Assembly (NCBI RefSeq): GCF_001510645.1
Contig: NZ_LMVB01000002.1
Coordinates: 588,068 to 652,067, forward strand
DNA from: Paenibacillus sp. FJAT-29882
GTDB lineage: Bacteria > Bacillota > Bacilli > Bacillales > DSM-1321
Direction: 5' to 3'
DNA length: 64,000 bases
Shown here: piece by piece, positions 28,958 to 38,007 of the stretch
How positions within the stretch are numbered: the first letter of the stretch is position 1
How the letters are laid out: each line of letters begins with the position of its first letter
Position numbers and translations under genes: made by a program
The notes under the pieces: model-generated
Databases searched by the model: none
Seen by the model: only the letters and a program-made list of their open reading frames with translations
What the model was told of the DNA's origin: nothing

Positions 28958-29761
28958 CTAATACTGTAGATCACTGACAGATAATACAGAGTCTATTAAA
29001 TTTCGAGTAGAAGGATGAACTGCCTTTGTATGCAGTTCATCTGATTGTAATGATTCAATGATTTGACCGTTCTCTAAAACTACGACTCGATCACAGAAAA
29101 ATTCAACGATAGCAAGATTATGACCAATAAATAAGTAGGTTAAATTTAGCTCATCTCTTAAATCTAACAGTAAATTTAAAATTTGAGCTTGAATAGACAC
29201 ATCTAAGGCAGATGTTGGTTCATCTAAAATAAGAAATTTCGGATTCACAGCTAAAGCTCGAGCAATGCCAATACGTTGACACTGGCCACCGGAAAATTCA
29301 TGTGGGTATCTAGCAAAATGATCTTTCTTCATGCCTACTTTCTCGAGTAAGTTATATACGGTTAACTCAGCAGCCAATCGGTTATCCGCAACACCAAGAC
29401 GTAACATCGGTTGAACAATTTGTTCCCCAATGGGCTTTCTAGGGTTCAACGATGATTTGCTATCTTGAAAGATCATTTGCATGTTTCGATAAAAAGGAAG
29501 CAGCTCTTTATGTGGAAGATTTGTAATATCTGCTCCATCAAAATAAACACTGCCTGCACTCGGTTCAATTAATCTAGCTATTAATCGTCCTAACGTAGAT
29601 TTACCAGAACCAGATTCACCAATTAAACCGACGATTTCACCTTGCTTAATCGTTAAATCAACCTGATCTACAGCGGTGAAAGATTGGCGTTTCATTCCAA
29701 AATGCTTCTTTGCTCCAGTGTATAATTTGCTTATTTTTTTCGTTTCAACCAGTATGGTCAC
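28958..29761 (-). CDS. Peptide-type ABC transporter ATPase (OppF/DppF)
   Basis: Importer ATPase of about 267 residues. Walker A GESGSGKST, signature FSGGQCQRIGIARAL, Walker B FLILDEPTSALDVSIQAQ and the H-loop are intact. I use the GTG at 29761 (GGGAGG nine bases upstream), which overlaps the end of the partner ATPase gene by 17 bases; a longer frame lies wholly inside that gene. Compared with OppD the C-terminal iron-sulfur-type cysteine motif is lacking, as is usual for the F subunit. Last gene of the five-gene transporter operon. Confidence 0.93.
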   Translation of the reverse strand: MTILVETKKISKLYTGAKKHFGMKRQSFTAVDQVDLTIKQGEIVGLIGESGSGKSTLGRLIARLIEPSAGSVYFDGADITNLPHKELLPFYRNMQMIFQDSKSSLNPRKPIGEQIVQPMLRLGVADNRLAAELTVYNLLEKVGMKKDHFARYPHEFSGGQCQRIGIARALAVNPKFLILDEPTSALDVSIQAQILNLLLDLRDELNLTYLFIGHNLAIVEFFCDRVVVLENGQIIESLQSDELHTKAVHPSTRNLIDSVLSVSDLQY

Positions 29762-30737
29762 GTCGCTCAGCCTCCCTATTAAAACAAACCGCAAAATGCT
29801 CGTTCCCAAAAGCTACTTTATTTGGGGCCTGTGCAAAACAACGACTAGTAGCTTCTCTACATCTTGGCGCAAAACTACAACTCTTCGGTAATGTTAATAA
29901 GTCAGGCGGACTTCCATCAATCTGAACTAAACGATGATGCAATTTTTTCATGCCAATTTCAGGAACGGCCTTTATTAATCCTTGTGTATAAGGATGCCTT
30001 GGCGATGAGAAAATCGAACGAGTTTCACCATATTCAATAATTTTCCCTGCGTACATCACAGCCACTTTGTCGCTAAGATTGGCAACAACACCAAAGTCAT
30101 GAGTGATTATGATGACGGATATGTTTAATTCCTGATTAATTTTTTTTAACAATGTTAAAATTTGCTTTTGAATCGTTGCATCAAGCGCTGTTGTCGGTTC
30201 ATCAGCAATTAGGATTTTGGGCTGACAGCTTATCGTCATGGCAATGACAGCACGCTGTCTCATTCCACCACTTAATGCATGGGGATACGCATTCATCACA
30301 CGATCGACATCCGAAATACCGACCTTTTCTAACCAATAACTAGCTTCTTTCTTTGCCTCTTTAAGGTTGATATTCTTTCTAAAGGCAATCGTTTTAGATA
30401 ATTGTTGACCTATTTTATAGGTTGGGTCTAAAGCCGTTAACGGGTTTTGAAAGATCATCGCCATTTCTTGACCGCGAATCAAATTGTATTCTTTTTCAGA
30501 AAACTTCGTTATATCCCTTTCATTCAATCGAATACTTCCTTCGGTAATTCTGGCTGTTTTTTTAGGCAATAGTCCCATAATTGACATCGCTGTCATACTT
30601 TTCCCAGATCCAGACTCTCCAACTAGTGCTAGTATTTCTCCAGATTCTAATTGGAAATCTATTCCATTAATTGCCTTGACCATACCCCTTGGCGTTGTGA
30701 TTTCTGTATGAAGATTACAAACTTCTAATAATGACAA
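29745..30737 (-). CDS. Peptide-type ABC transporter ATPase (OppD/DppD)
   Basis: Importer ATPase of about 330 residues: Walker A GESGSGKSM, signature LSGGMRQRAVIAMTI, Walker B ILIADEPTTALDATIQKQ, H-loop ITHDFGVVA. The C-terminal oligopeptide extension has the cysteine motif CSFAPRC-x6-CF-x15-C that binds an Fe-S cluster in DppD. The start is placed at the TTG at 30737, preceded by AGGGGGGAGA, leaving a 13-base gap after the OppC gene; the earlier TTG at 30770 has no ribosome site. Confidence 0.93.
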   Translation of the reverse strand: MSLLEVCNLHTEITTPRGMVKAINGIDFQLESGEILALVGESGSGKSMTAMSIMGLLPKKTARITEGSIRLNERDITKFSEKEYNLIRGQEMAMIFQNPLTALDPTYKIGQQLSKTIAFRKNINLKEAKKEASYWLEKVGISDVDRVMNAYPHALSGGMRQRAVIAMTISCQPKILIADEPTTALDATIQKQILTLLKKINQELNISVIIITHDFGVVANLSDKVAVMYAGKIIEYGETRSIFSSPRHPYTQGLIKAVPEIGMKKLHHRLVQIDGSPPDLLTLPKSCSFAPRCREATSRCFAQAPNKVAFGNEHFAVCFNREAERRDHTG

Positions 30738-30750
30738 AGAATCTCCCCCC

Positions 30751-31656
30751 TTATCTTTTATGTGGATCAAGCAAGTCTCTTAACCCATCCCCAAGCCAAT
30801 TGAAACCAAGTGATACAATTAGGATCACTAAACCAGGAATCGTCGCTGAATGGAGTGCTCCCCTTGTTAAGGCTTGCATCCCATCTGCAGTCATTTTCCC
30901 CCAATCTGCATCAGGTGGTTGAATCCCAAGTCCAAGAAAACTAAGTCCGGATGAGAATACAATCATTACACCAATTAAAGAAGTTGAATAAACAATTAAA
31001 GGAGAAATCACATTCGGCAGTAATTCTTTGAACAGAATGGTAAAACGAGATGCACCTAGTATCCGAGCAGCATCTATATATTCTTTTCCCTTTTCGGCAA
31101 CAACTGCAGCATATAGCACTCTAGTCATATAAGGAATATTGGCAATTGCAATCGTAGCCATTATGGTATAGATCCCTGAACCTAGTACAGCCGCAATGGA
31201 GATAGCAAATAAAATAGTTGGAAAGGCCAATAATACATCTAGAATTCGCATAATGAATCCCCCGGTTCTTCCTTGCAAAAATCCCGCACATAAACCTAAG
31301 ACAATACTTACGATAAATGCCAGACAGATCGGTATTAGTGTTGTCCACAATGAGATCCTTCCACCCCATATAAGACGACTTAAAATATCTCTGCCTTGAT
31401 CATCTACACCTAAAGGGTGCCCAGCAGTACCAGGAGGAGCTAAACGCAATTCCCCATTTCCAACGTTAGGATCATAGGGAGATATCCACGGTGCGAAAAG
31501 AGCGAATACAACCGTCGTTATTACAATAAATCCCCCAACGAAAAATAGTTTATCTTTAGAGACAAATACCCAAAGACGTTGTAAAAGATCAACCATTGTT
31601 GTCCTCTTAGAAAGGATCGGCATTCCAGATTGACTAAAACCACTAGCTTTTCTCAT
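30751..31656 (-). CDS. Peptide-type ABC transporter permease (OppC/DppC)
   Basis: Permease of 301 residues with the OppC N-terminal cytoplasmic segment and first membrane helix, the conserved GTAGHPLGVDDQGRDILSRLIWGGRISL periplasmic region and the EAA loop YIDAARILGASRFTILFKELLPNVISPL. C-terminus LGDGLRDLLDPHKR is diagnostic of the family. Follows the OppB-type permease by 17 bases. Confidence 0.95.
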   Translation of the reverse strand: MRKASGFSQSGMPILSKRTTMVDLLQRLWVFVSKDKLFFVGGFIVITTVVFALFAPWISPYDPNVGNGELRLAPPGTAGHPLGVDDQGRDILSRLIWGGRISLWTTLIPICLAFIVSIVLGLCAGFLQGRTGGFIMRILDVLLAFPTILFAISIAAVLGSGIYTIMATIAIANIPYMTRVLYAAVVAEKGKEYIDAARILGASRFTILFKELLPNVISPLIVYSTSLIGVMIVFSSGLSFLGLGIQPPDADWGKMTADGMQALTRGALHSATIPGLVILIVSLGFNWLGDGLRDLLDPHKR

Positions 31657-31673
31657 ACGAAGTATTCACCTCT

Positions 31674-32621
31674 CTAGCCTCTTAGACGAGGATTTAATAA
31701 CATAACGAAAATATCGGTTAATAAATTTACAATTACAAAACAAGTAGCTACAAAGAGAACACCCGCTTGGATCATCGGGATATCTTGAGCCGTTATTGAG
31801 TTATAGAGTTGCGTTCCGATGCCCGGCCAAGCAAATACTGTTTCAACGAATAAAACACCGCCAATTAAATAACCAACTTGCAGCCCTGTAATATTAATCA
31901 CAGGTGATAAAATGTTGCGAAACAAATGTCGCTTAATAATTAATCTTTTAGGGATGCCGTATGAGCGAAATGTATTCATATAATCCGCATTCATAACATC
32001 TATAACACTTGAGCGAGTTAACCTAGCTATAACAGAAAGAGATGCCGTAGCAGCTGCAAAAGCCGGTAATAATGTGTGTTCAAGTAAACTTGTCAAACTG
32101 CCCTCATTTCGTAAATCATACATTCCTGACGAAGGGAGCCATCCTAACTTTAATGAGAAGAACCACATGAGAACAATCCCGAGAAAAAAACCTGGAATAT
32201 TGGCGCCAACTTGGGCAAAAAACATACTCGTTCTATCAAACCAAGATGAAGGTTTTAAACCCGAGAGAGTACCGAGCGTAATCCCAATAACTACGCTAAT
32301 GATTAAACTGAAGATCGTTAAAATTAACGTGTTTTTTAATTTTATTAGTAATACTTCAGAAACAGGAACGTACATGACGATCGACTGTCCTAAATCACCT
32401 TCCAGTAACTTACCGAGCCAAACTACATACTGCTTCCAAAATGGCTGATCTAATCCTAATTCTTTGTTTAAAGCTGCGATACTTTCTGGTGTCGCCGTTT
32501 GCCCCAATATGTTGATCGCTGGATTTCCAGGTATCAAATAGACAATAAGAAAGACAAAGAAAGTAACACTTAATAAGACAGGGATCACAGAAAAGATCCG
32601 TTTAACAATATACATCAACAT
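31674..32621 (-). CDS. Peptide-type ABC transporter permease (OppB/DppB)
   Basis: Permease of 315 residues starting MLMYIVKRIFSVIPVLLSVTFFVF, with the family LIPGNPAINILG segment, six membrane helices and the EAA-like loop NTFRSYGIPKRLIIKRHLFRNILSPV. The C-terminus LLTDIFVMLLNPRLR is typical. It comes directly after the binding protein gene (25-base gap). Confidence 0.95.
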   Translation of the reverse strand: MLMYIVKRIFSVIPVLLSVTFFVFLIVYLIPGNPAINILGQTATPESIAALNKELGLDQPFWKQYVVWLGKLLEGDLGQSIVMYVPVSEVLLIKLKNTLILTIFSLIISVVIGITLGTLSGLKPSSWFDRTSMFFAQVGANIPGFFLGIVLMWFFSLKLGWLPSSGMYDLRNEGSLTSLLEHTLLPAFAAATASLSVIARLTRSSVIDVMNADYMNTFRSYGIPKRLIIKRHLFRNILSPVINITGLQVGYLIGGVLFVETVFAWPGIGTQLYNSITAQDIPMIQAGVLFVATCFVIVNLLTDIFVMLLNPRLRG

Positions 32622-32646
32622 AGGATGGCTCCCCTCCTCTCACTGT

Positions 32647-34242
32647 TTACTTCTTGAGCCAGACTGTATGTAAGTCATACCAATCTTGAGCTGGTACTAC
32701 AAAACCTTCTACATTTTTGCCAAATGCGTATGGTGTTCGATTATTGGAAAGTGGAACGACAGCAGCATCCTCTGAAACGATTTCATTCGCTTTTTTCCAA
32801 TATCCAATGGATTTTTCTGGATTCACTTCATGAATCCCACTATTAACCGCCTCATCAAATGACGGATTATGATATTTTCCTACATTAGATCCGCTCTCAG
32901 AGTGAGCTACAATATATAACCAATACGGCGTAACAAATCCCCACGACATACTGTTTAAGCCAACTTCTTCTTTCATTCCAGCTCCCCATTCAGATAAATA
33001 GGAATTCCATTCATACGTTTCAATATTTAATTTGATGCCTACCTTTGCTAAATCCCTTTGCACCCACTCAGCAACCGCCTCTGTTCCAGCGTAAGTTTGT
33101 AATGTAGTAGCAAAACCATTTGGATACCCGGATTCTTCCAATAATGCTTTTGCCTTTTTTGGATCATACGTATAATCCTGAAATGCTGGATCATAGGCTT
33201 CGTTACCTGGTGACTGAATACTGTATGCTGGGGAAGCTGTATCTTTTAATAAATTTTTCGTTAATCCTACCCGATCAATCGAATGGATGAATGCTTGACG
33301 AATTTTTTGATCCTTAAAATATTGATTATTAAAATTGAAAGAGAAATAAAATACTTCAGGAATATCTCCTTCTCCAATGTTAAACCCTTTTTCTTTTAAC
33401 TGAGCAATACTATCAGGGAAAGGCGATGAAATAATATCTACTTCACCAGTTTCTAATGCTGTTACTCTAGCAACTGCATCAGGGATCGGACGGAAGATGA
33501 CTTTATCGACATGGGCTTTGTCTCCCCAATAATCATCAAATCGAGCGATTTCAATTTTTTCACCGCGAATTCTCTCGACAAACTTAAATGGACCTGTTCC
33601 AGTAGGATGCTCTCCATACCCATCATTTCCCCATCTTTCTAGTGCTGTCGGGCTAAGAATCAATCCGGTCCCCCAACTTCCTTGAGCAAGCATTCTTAAT
33701 AAAGGGGAGAATGGTTCTTTTAATATGAGTTGGATTGTATATTCATCGACGATGTTAATATCTTTCAAGTATTGATAAGTCAGTGCCATTTTAGAGGCGC
33801 TAATCTGATCATAATATTCAAATTGTTGATCCCATGAGCGACGGATATTAAATTCAACTGCCTCTGCATTAAAATCTGTACCGTCGTGAAATTTCACACC
33901 TTCTCTTAGATGAAACGTATACGTTAAACCATCTTCAGATATATCCCATGATTTGGCTAATTGTGGCTTAAGAGCAGGTACCTTTGCATCAGCGGACGAT
34001 GTAGATAGATCCTCCGTTACTAGTGATTCATGAATTTGCCGGTTCACGCGAAATGTTTCCCAGCCCCCTTCCCTAGTTGGATCAAGAACATCAACGTCTG
34101 AACCTAGGCCAACAATTAATGTACCACCCTCATTCCCTTGATTGTTTGTACTAGTATTAGCTGTATTTCCCAAACAGCCTGATAAGATAGTCGCGAATAG
34201 AAGTAGTAGACTTAGACTGATAAATAATCGTTTCTTATTCAT
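32647..34242 (-). CDS. Peptide-type ABC substrate-binding lipoprotein (family 5)
   Basis: Extracellular binding protein of 531 residues. Signal peptide with lipobox LSGC (residues about 20-23) is followed by a low-complexity linker rich in Asn and Thr. Family 5 features include LKPQLAKSWDISEDGLTYTFHLREGVKFHDGTDF near residue 90 and HPTGTGPFKFVE. First gene of the transporter operon, with AAGGAGG before the ATG and its own promoter at 34261-34289. Members of this family carry peptides, nickel, opines or glutathione-like compounds; next to a SAM-riboswitch sulfur operon an organosulfur ligand is plausible, but not shown. Confidence 0.93.
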   Translation of the reverse strand: MNKKRLFISLSLLLLFATILSGCLGNTANTSTNNQGNEGGTLIVGLGSDVDVLDPTREGGWETFRVNRQIHESLVTEDLSTSSADAKVPALKPQLAKSWDISEDGLTYTFHLREGVKFHDGTDFNAEAVEFNIRRSWDQQFEYYDQISASKMALTYQYLKDINIVDEYTIQLILKEPFSPLLRMLAQGSWGTGLILSPTALERWGNDGYGEHPTGTGPFKFVERIRGEKIEIARFDDYWGDKAHVDKVIFRPIPDAVARVTALETGEVDIISSPFPDSIAQLKEKGFNIGEGDIPEVFYFSFNFNNQYFKDQKIRQAFIHSIDRVGLTKNLLKDTASPAYSIQSPGNEAYDPAFQDYTYDPKKAKALLEESGYPNGFATTLQTYAGTEAVAEWVQRDLAKVGIKLNIETYEWNSYLSEWGAGMKEEVGLNSMSWGFVTPYWLYIVAHSESGSNVGKYHNPSFDEAVNSGIHEVNPEKSIGYWKKANEIVSEDAAVVPLSNNRTPYAFGKNVEGFVVPAQDWYDLHTVWLKK

Positions 34243-34260
34243 AGTTTCCTCCTTAAAATC

Positions 34261-34289
34261 ACTATATTTTTCTAGTTAAATAGAGTAAA
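34261..34289 (-). promoter_or_regulatory. Promoter of the Opp-type operon
   Basis: On the minus strand TTTACT (34284-34289) and TATAGT (34261-34266) are 17 bases apart, 19 bases upstream of the binding-protein start and downstream of the terminator at 34302-34332, so the transporter can be expressed independently of the riboswitch operon. Confidence 0.6.
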
Positions 34290-34301
34290 AGTGCATAATA
34301 A

Positions 34302-34332
34302 AAACAAGATTATCGAACTATAACCTTGTTTT
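34302..34332 (-). terminator. Terminator of the riboswitch-controlled monooxygenase operon
   Basis: Read on the minus strand AAACAAG and TTAT pair with ATAA and CTTGTTT around a small loop, followed by TTATT. It ends the ribR-LLM-DszC unit 50 bases after the last stop. Confidence 0.8.
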
Positions 34333-34384
34333 TGTTACAAAAGACGGTTCCTACATGATTCACTTAACGCTATTCCATTAAAAT

Positions 34385-35578
34385 TTATGCATAAGCCCCT
34401 GGTGCTGGGTATTCTCCATTCAAGAACCATTTTCCAACTGTATGTCGTTTGTATTCAGCAGGATTATGTAACGTATGTGTACGTACATCTCTCCAGTAGC
34501 GATCGAAGTCATTTTTTCTAGTGGCTGAACGAGCGCCCATCACTTCAAAAATTCCATTGGTAATTTCAAGCGCTACCTCACCAGCCAATACATTCGCCGC
34601 TGCAACAAGAACGGCTGTTTCACCCCGTTCTTCTGCTGATAAGGCCAAACCTTTGTCCCATGCTTGGGAGAATTTTTCAGCCGCTCGATCTGCTAAGCCA
34701 ATCCCAGACTGAAGACGTATCCAGTAATGTCCATATTTACTTTGAATCGATGGATCGTCTGTTGCTTTTTCATATCCTGATGTATACCAAGGTTTGGATT
34801 GGGTTAGCGTATACTGTCTTGCTTCTGCTAAAGCTCCTTGGGCAATTCCGATAAAGACATTTAACAACACGGTTTGAGAAATGGTGGCTCCGAGTGTGGT
34901 AAATGCGGATGTTCCCAAGCCCCCATCTGAATATCCCTCAGGGAAAACCTCACTTTTCTCAACAATTACATCTTCGAAAGTAACCGTCCCACTCCCTGTT
35001 TGTCTTTGACCGATTCCATCCCAATCATCTAGAACAGTCACTCCTAAGCGATTCGTCGGAATAGCCCCGATATATAAGGTTGAATCTCCCTTTTCCTCCC
35101 ATGAAATTAACAAATAATCGGAGTCTGGGGAGCCTGAACTAAATGATTTTTTACCATTTAAAATTAAATGATCTCCTTCATCCGTAGCGAATAAACTATG
35201 ATCTAACGGATTCAAGGCATTGCCCCAAAATAAATTTTCTTCTACTGTTTTTTTTAGGTAGTAGGCTTTTTGTTCCTCTGAGGCAATTAAAAAGAAATCC
35301 GCTACAAAAAATGTATGATAACCAAGTATATGGGCAATTGAACCATCCACCTTTGCCAGTTCCCGAATGACTTGACTTACAGTTACCCAGGATTCCCCAT
35401 GGCCACCATACTCTTTAGGAATTAAAAGTTGTAATAACCCACTCTGTCTTAATGCATCCTTTTGTTCTTTAGGAACTCCGCCTTTTTTATCACGCTCTTT
35501 AATATCAACCGCAAACTCAGCTGCAAGCTCAGCCGCTATCTCGACATAATTTTTTACTTGATCTATCGCTACAGTCAT
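34385..35578 (-). CDS. Acyl-CoA-dehydrogenase-fold flavin monooxygenase (DszC/SfnB type)
   Basis: Protein of 397 residues with the acyl-CoA dehydrogenase fold. It belongs to the FMN-dependent two-component monooxygenase branch (DszC, SfnB), which acts on organosulfur compounds: RQSGLLQLLIPKEYGGHGESW at the N-terminus, FWGNALNPLD, KSFSSGSPDSDYLLISW in the middle domain, GIGQRQTGSGTVTFEDV, and a C-terminal four-helix domain ending RDVRTHTLHNPAEYKRHTVGKWFL. The RDxRTHTLHxP segment replaces the usual dehydrogenase end. It is the last gene before the terminator and follows the LLM enzyme by 35 bases, which supports sulfur scavenging. Substrate unknown. Confidence 0.85.
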   Translation of the reverse strand: MTVAIDQVKNYVEIAAELAAEFAVDIKERDKKGGVPKEQKDALRQSGLLQLLIPKEYGGHGESWVTVSQVIRELAKVDGSIAHILGYHTFFVADFFLIASEEQKAYYLKKTVEENLFWGNALNPLDHSLFATDEGDHLILNGKKSFSSGSPDSDYLLISWEEKGDSTLYIGAIPTNRLGVTVLDDWDGIGQRQTGSGTVTFEDVIVEKSEVFPEGYSDGGLGTSAFTTLGATISQTVLLNVFIGIAQGALAEARQYTLTQSKPWYTSGYEKATDDPSIQSKYGHYWIRLQSGIGLADRAAEKFSQAWDKGLALSAEERGETAVLVAAANVLAGEVALEITNGIFEVMGARSATRKNDFDRYWRDVRTHTLHNPAEYKRHTVGKWFLNGEYPAPGAYA

Positions 35579-35613
35579 TTGTATCTCTCCTTTATTTTCA
35601 ATTATTCACCACG

Positions 35614-37002
35614 TCAGACGCGCTCTAATAAATGAATGTTTCGATAACTAGATCCAACATGATTTTCAGGTAATTTCGCCTGACCTTTGCCAAAAATCTT
35701 TTCTCGATACGTACCTTCTTCATATTCCGTTTTAAAAATCCCACGTCTTTGTAGTTCAGGAATAACAAGATCTACAACATCCTTAAATGTGCCAGGCGTT
35801 ATGGCATAGGACAAGTTAAATCCATCGATATCCGTCTCATCTACCCATTCTTCAAATGTATCTGCAATTTGTTCAGGTGTTCCTACTACGACAGGTCCTA
35901 TCGCACCAATTCCAGAGAATTGTGCCAATTCACGTACTGTCCACTGTTTATTTGGGCTCGATTTCGTAATAACCTCGACAGCTGATTGCATAGCATTTGT
36001 TTCGGTATATTCGATTTTCTGATCTAAATCATATTCTGAAAAATCAATACCGGTCCAACCACTTAATAAAGCTAAGGCACCTTCAACATTTATATAGCTT
36101 GCTAACTCCTCATATTTCGCCCAAGCTTCCTCCTCCGTTTGACCAACAATAGGGGTAATTAACGTGAATATTTTTACACTATTAGGTTCTCGCCCTTCTT
36201 TGGCCACTAGATCTCGCAAAGATTTTACATATGCTGCTGTTGCTTCTTTTGTTGGTGAAGAAATAAATGTACATTCCGCATGTTCACTTGCAAACTGACG
36301 CCCTCTCGCTGAACCGCCTGCTTGATATAAAACAGGAGTTCTTTGTGGTGAAGGCTCACATAAATGAATGCCTGGCACATCAAAATATTTGCCATGATGA
36401 TTAATTTCATGCACTTTTGTCGGATCAGTAAAAATTCTTTTCTCTTTATCTTTTACAACCGCATCATTTTCCCAGCTTCCTTCCCACAGCTTATAGCAAA
36501 CTTCTAAATATTCTTCCGCGATATTGTAGCGTTCCCCATGTTGAAACTTATCGCCGATCTCGATATTTTTGGTGCCACTTTCTAAATAGGAAGTCACAAT
36601 ATTCCAACCGATTCGGCCGTTTGTTAAATGATCCAATGTTGACATCCTTCGAGCAAATGTATAGGGGTGTTCGAAAGTTGTCGAACAGGTTATCCCTAAG
36701 CCTAAGTGTTTCGTCGCACGAGCCATTGCTGAAACAAGCATCATCGGATCATTGACAGGAACTTGTGTTGCTTGTCGGACAGTAGCAGTCTTATCTCCTC
36801 CAAACACATCATAAATGCCAATTACATCTGCAATAAACAAACCATCAAATCGTCCTCTTTCCAATAATTCCGCGAGTTCTACCCAATACTCTATATTGTT
36901 ATATTGATGTGATTGATCTTCTGGATGTGCCCACAGCCCAGGGGACATATGTGCCACACAATTCATATCAAATGCATTTAGATAAATTCTCTTTTTAGCC
37001 AC
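35614..37002 (-). CDS. LLM-class flavin-dependent monooxygenase (NtaA/SnaA/DszA family)
   Basis: Bacterial-luciferase-like FMNH2-dependent monooxygenase of 462 residues. NtaA/SnaA/DszA features are a start of KKRIYLNAFDMNCVAHMSPGLW, GRFDGLFIADVIGIYD, the TCSTTFEHPYTFARRMSTLDHLTNGRIGWNIVTS block, and VLYQAGGSARGRQFASEHAE. Relatives oxidise dimethyl sulfide, dibenzothiophene sulfone or nitrilotriacetate. It sits in the S-box-controlled unit between ribR and the DszC-like gene, the same kind of setting as B. subtilis YtnJ in the ytm/ytn sulfur operon. It needs a separate flavin reductase, which is not encoded in this window. Confidence 0.9.
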   Translation of the reverse strand: MAKKRIYLNAFDMNCVAHMSPGLWAHPEDQSHQYNNIEYWVELAELLERGRFDGLFIADVIGIYDVFGGDKTATVRQATQVPVNDPMMLVSAMARATKHLGLGITCSTTFEHPYTFARRMSTLDHLTNGRIGWNIVTSYLESGTKNIEIGDKFQHGERYNIAEEYLEVCYKLWEGSWENDAVVKDKEKRIFTDPTKVHEINHHGKYFDVPGIHLCEPSPQRTPVLYQAGGSARGRQFASEHAECTFISSPTKEATAAYVKSLRDLVAKEGREPNSVKIFTLITPIVGQTEEEAWAKYEELASYINVEGALALLSGWTGIDFSEYDLDQKIEYTETNAMQSAVEVITKSSPNKQWTVRELAQFSGIGAIGPVVVGTPEQIADTFEEWVDETDIDGFNLSYAITPGTFKDVVDLVIPELQRRGIFKTEYEEGTYREKIFGKGQAKLPENHVGSSYRNIHLLERV

Positions 37003-37088
37003 TTTACACTCTCCACTCGCTTTTTGACTTCTTCGCTTTACTAGTTCAAATTACAATTAAACTTATTTGTTTAGTTGGTTTTTGGTAA

Positions 37089-37111
37089 GTATTTAGCCCT
37101 TTGCTAAATAC
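37089..37111. repeat. Perfect 9-bp inverted repeat upstream of the LLM gene
   Basis: GTATTTAGC, a five-base loop and GCTAAATAC. It lies between ribR and the LLM monooxygenase gene. No T-tract follows on either strand, so it may be an RNA-processing hairpin or a protein-binding site rather than a terminator. Confidence 0.45.
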
Positions 37112-37153
37112 ATTTCCTATTGTTATACATATTTTGTTACGACAACTATATTG

Positions 37154-37507
37154 TTAAAGTCGATCCTTAGACACCATTTTATAAACGTCTAGAAATTCGT
37201 GCAGTTTTTTTACAAGTCCACCATTTCCAAATCGAATTACTTTATCTTGCTTCTGCTCCGATTCTACTTCTTTGGCAAACTCCAAAAAGGACAGTAGGTA
37301 AATTCTGCGTGAGAGAATATTGACAATGCCATACTCGTAAAACCAGTTATCAATTGTATTATAAATTCCTTTGTTTAACCCATACTGTAAATGGCACCAA
37401 TTAAAGAATTGTAAATCAGGCAGATTCAGATATTTGCTTTTTCCTAAGGGTTTTCCTTTCTCCGTCCTTAAAAAGATCCTCAAATTGTTTAAATTCTTCG
37501 ATTGCAC
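37154..37507 (-). pseudogene. ribR: RibR C-terminal regulatory domain, out of frame with its kinase domain
   Basis: Frame of 117 codons in the +1 frame relative to the flavokinase domain it overlaps. From about 37440 it reads LPDLQFFNWCHLQYGLNKG, then NTIDNWFYEYGIVNILSRRIYLLSFLEFAKE and IRFGNGGLVKKL. From memory this matches the C-terminal RNA-binding domain of B. subtilis RibR, which acts on the FMN riboswitch. It has no ribosome site of its own, and the two reading frames would join with a single-base shift somewhere in the A-rich GAAAGGAAAACCC/AGGAAAAAGC stretch. Either a real mutation, a sequencing error, or programmed frameshifting. Confidence 0.72.
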
Positions 37508-37916
37508 GATATATGTCCTCCGTAATTTGTTTTTTTAATAAATCAATTGAGACAAACTTTTTCTCCTCCCTGATTTTAAAAAGAAGTTGACACTCTATAA
37601 ACTCTCCATATAGATCATCGGAAAAGTCGAGAAGATGGACCTCAAATGTTTTTTTCAAGGTTGATCCAAATGTTGGTTTAACACCAACATTCATCACGCC
37701 TCGATATTTCTTTTCTTTTACAACCACCTGTACGCCATATACCCCATTTGCTATCAAGACAGCTTCTGCATCTACATTTGCAGTAGGAAAACCTAATTGT
37801 CGTCCCATTTTCCTACCATGTACCACTCTCCCACAAAGAGATTCAGTAATACCTTCCTTCCCTTTACCAAGCAAAATAGTGTCAAATTCGAATGGTGCAT
37901 CCTGATTGTTAATCAT
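37416..37916 (-). CDS. ribR: Riboflavin kinase domain of RibR-like protein
   Basis: Monofunctional flavokinase domain of about 166 residues (riboflavin + ATP to FMN). The core GRVVHGRKMGRQLGFPTANVDAEAVLIANGVYGV, the block GVMNVGVKPTFGS and FEVHLLDFSDDLYGE are the riboflavin kinase motifs normally at the C-terminus of RibF; the FAD synthetase half is absent. A 25-residue N-terminal extension precedes the core. AGGGG lies eight bases before the ATG. First gene behind a SAM-I riboswitch; supplying FMN to the two flavin monooxygenases downstream is the obvious role. The C-terminal domain is lost by the frameshift described for 37154-37507. Confidence 0.85.
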   Translation of the reverse strand: MINNQDAPFEFDTILLGKGKEGITESLCGRVVHGRKMGRQLGFPTANVDAEAVLIANGVYGVQVVVKEKKYRGVMNVGVKPTFGSTLKKTFEVHLLDFSDDLYGEFIECQLLFKIREEKKFVSIDLLKKQITEDIYRAIEEFKQFEDLFKDGERKTLRKKQISESA

Positions 37917-37946
37917 CTACACATCCCCTATCTCAATTGTAAATAC

Positions 37947-37981
37947 AAAAAAACTCTCCTTATTAAAGTGATAAGAAGAGT
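37947..37981 (-). terminator. Riboswitch expression-platform terminator
   Basis: On the minus strand ACTCTTCTTAT and ATAAGGAGAGT pair (one G-U) and are followed by seven T. It lies between the SAM-I aptamer and ribR and should form when SAM is bound. Confidence 0.88.
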
Positions 37982-38007
37982 GAAATGTACACAAACAAGC
38001 TACCATT

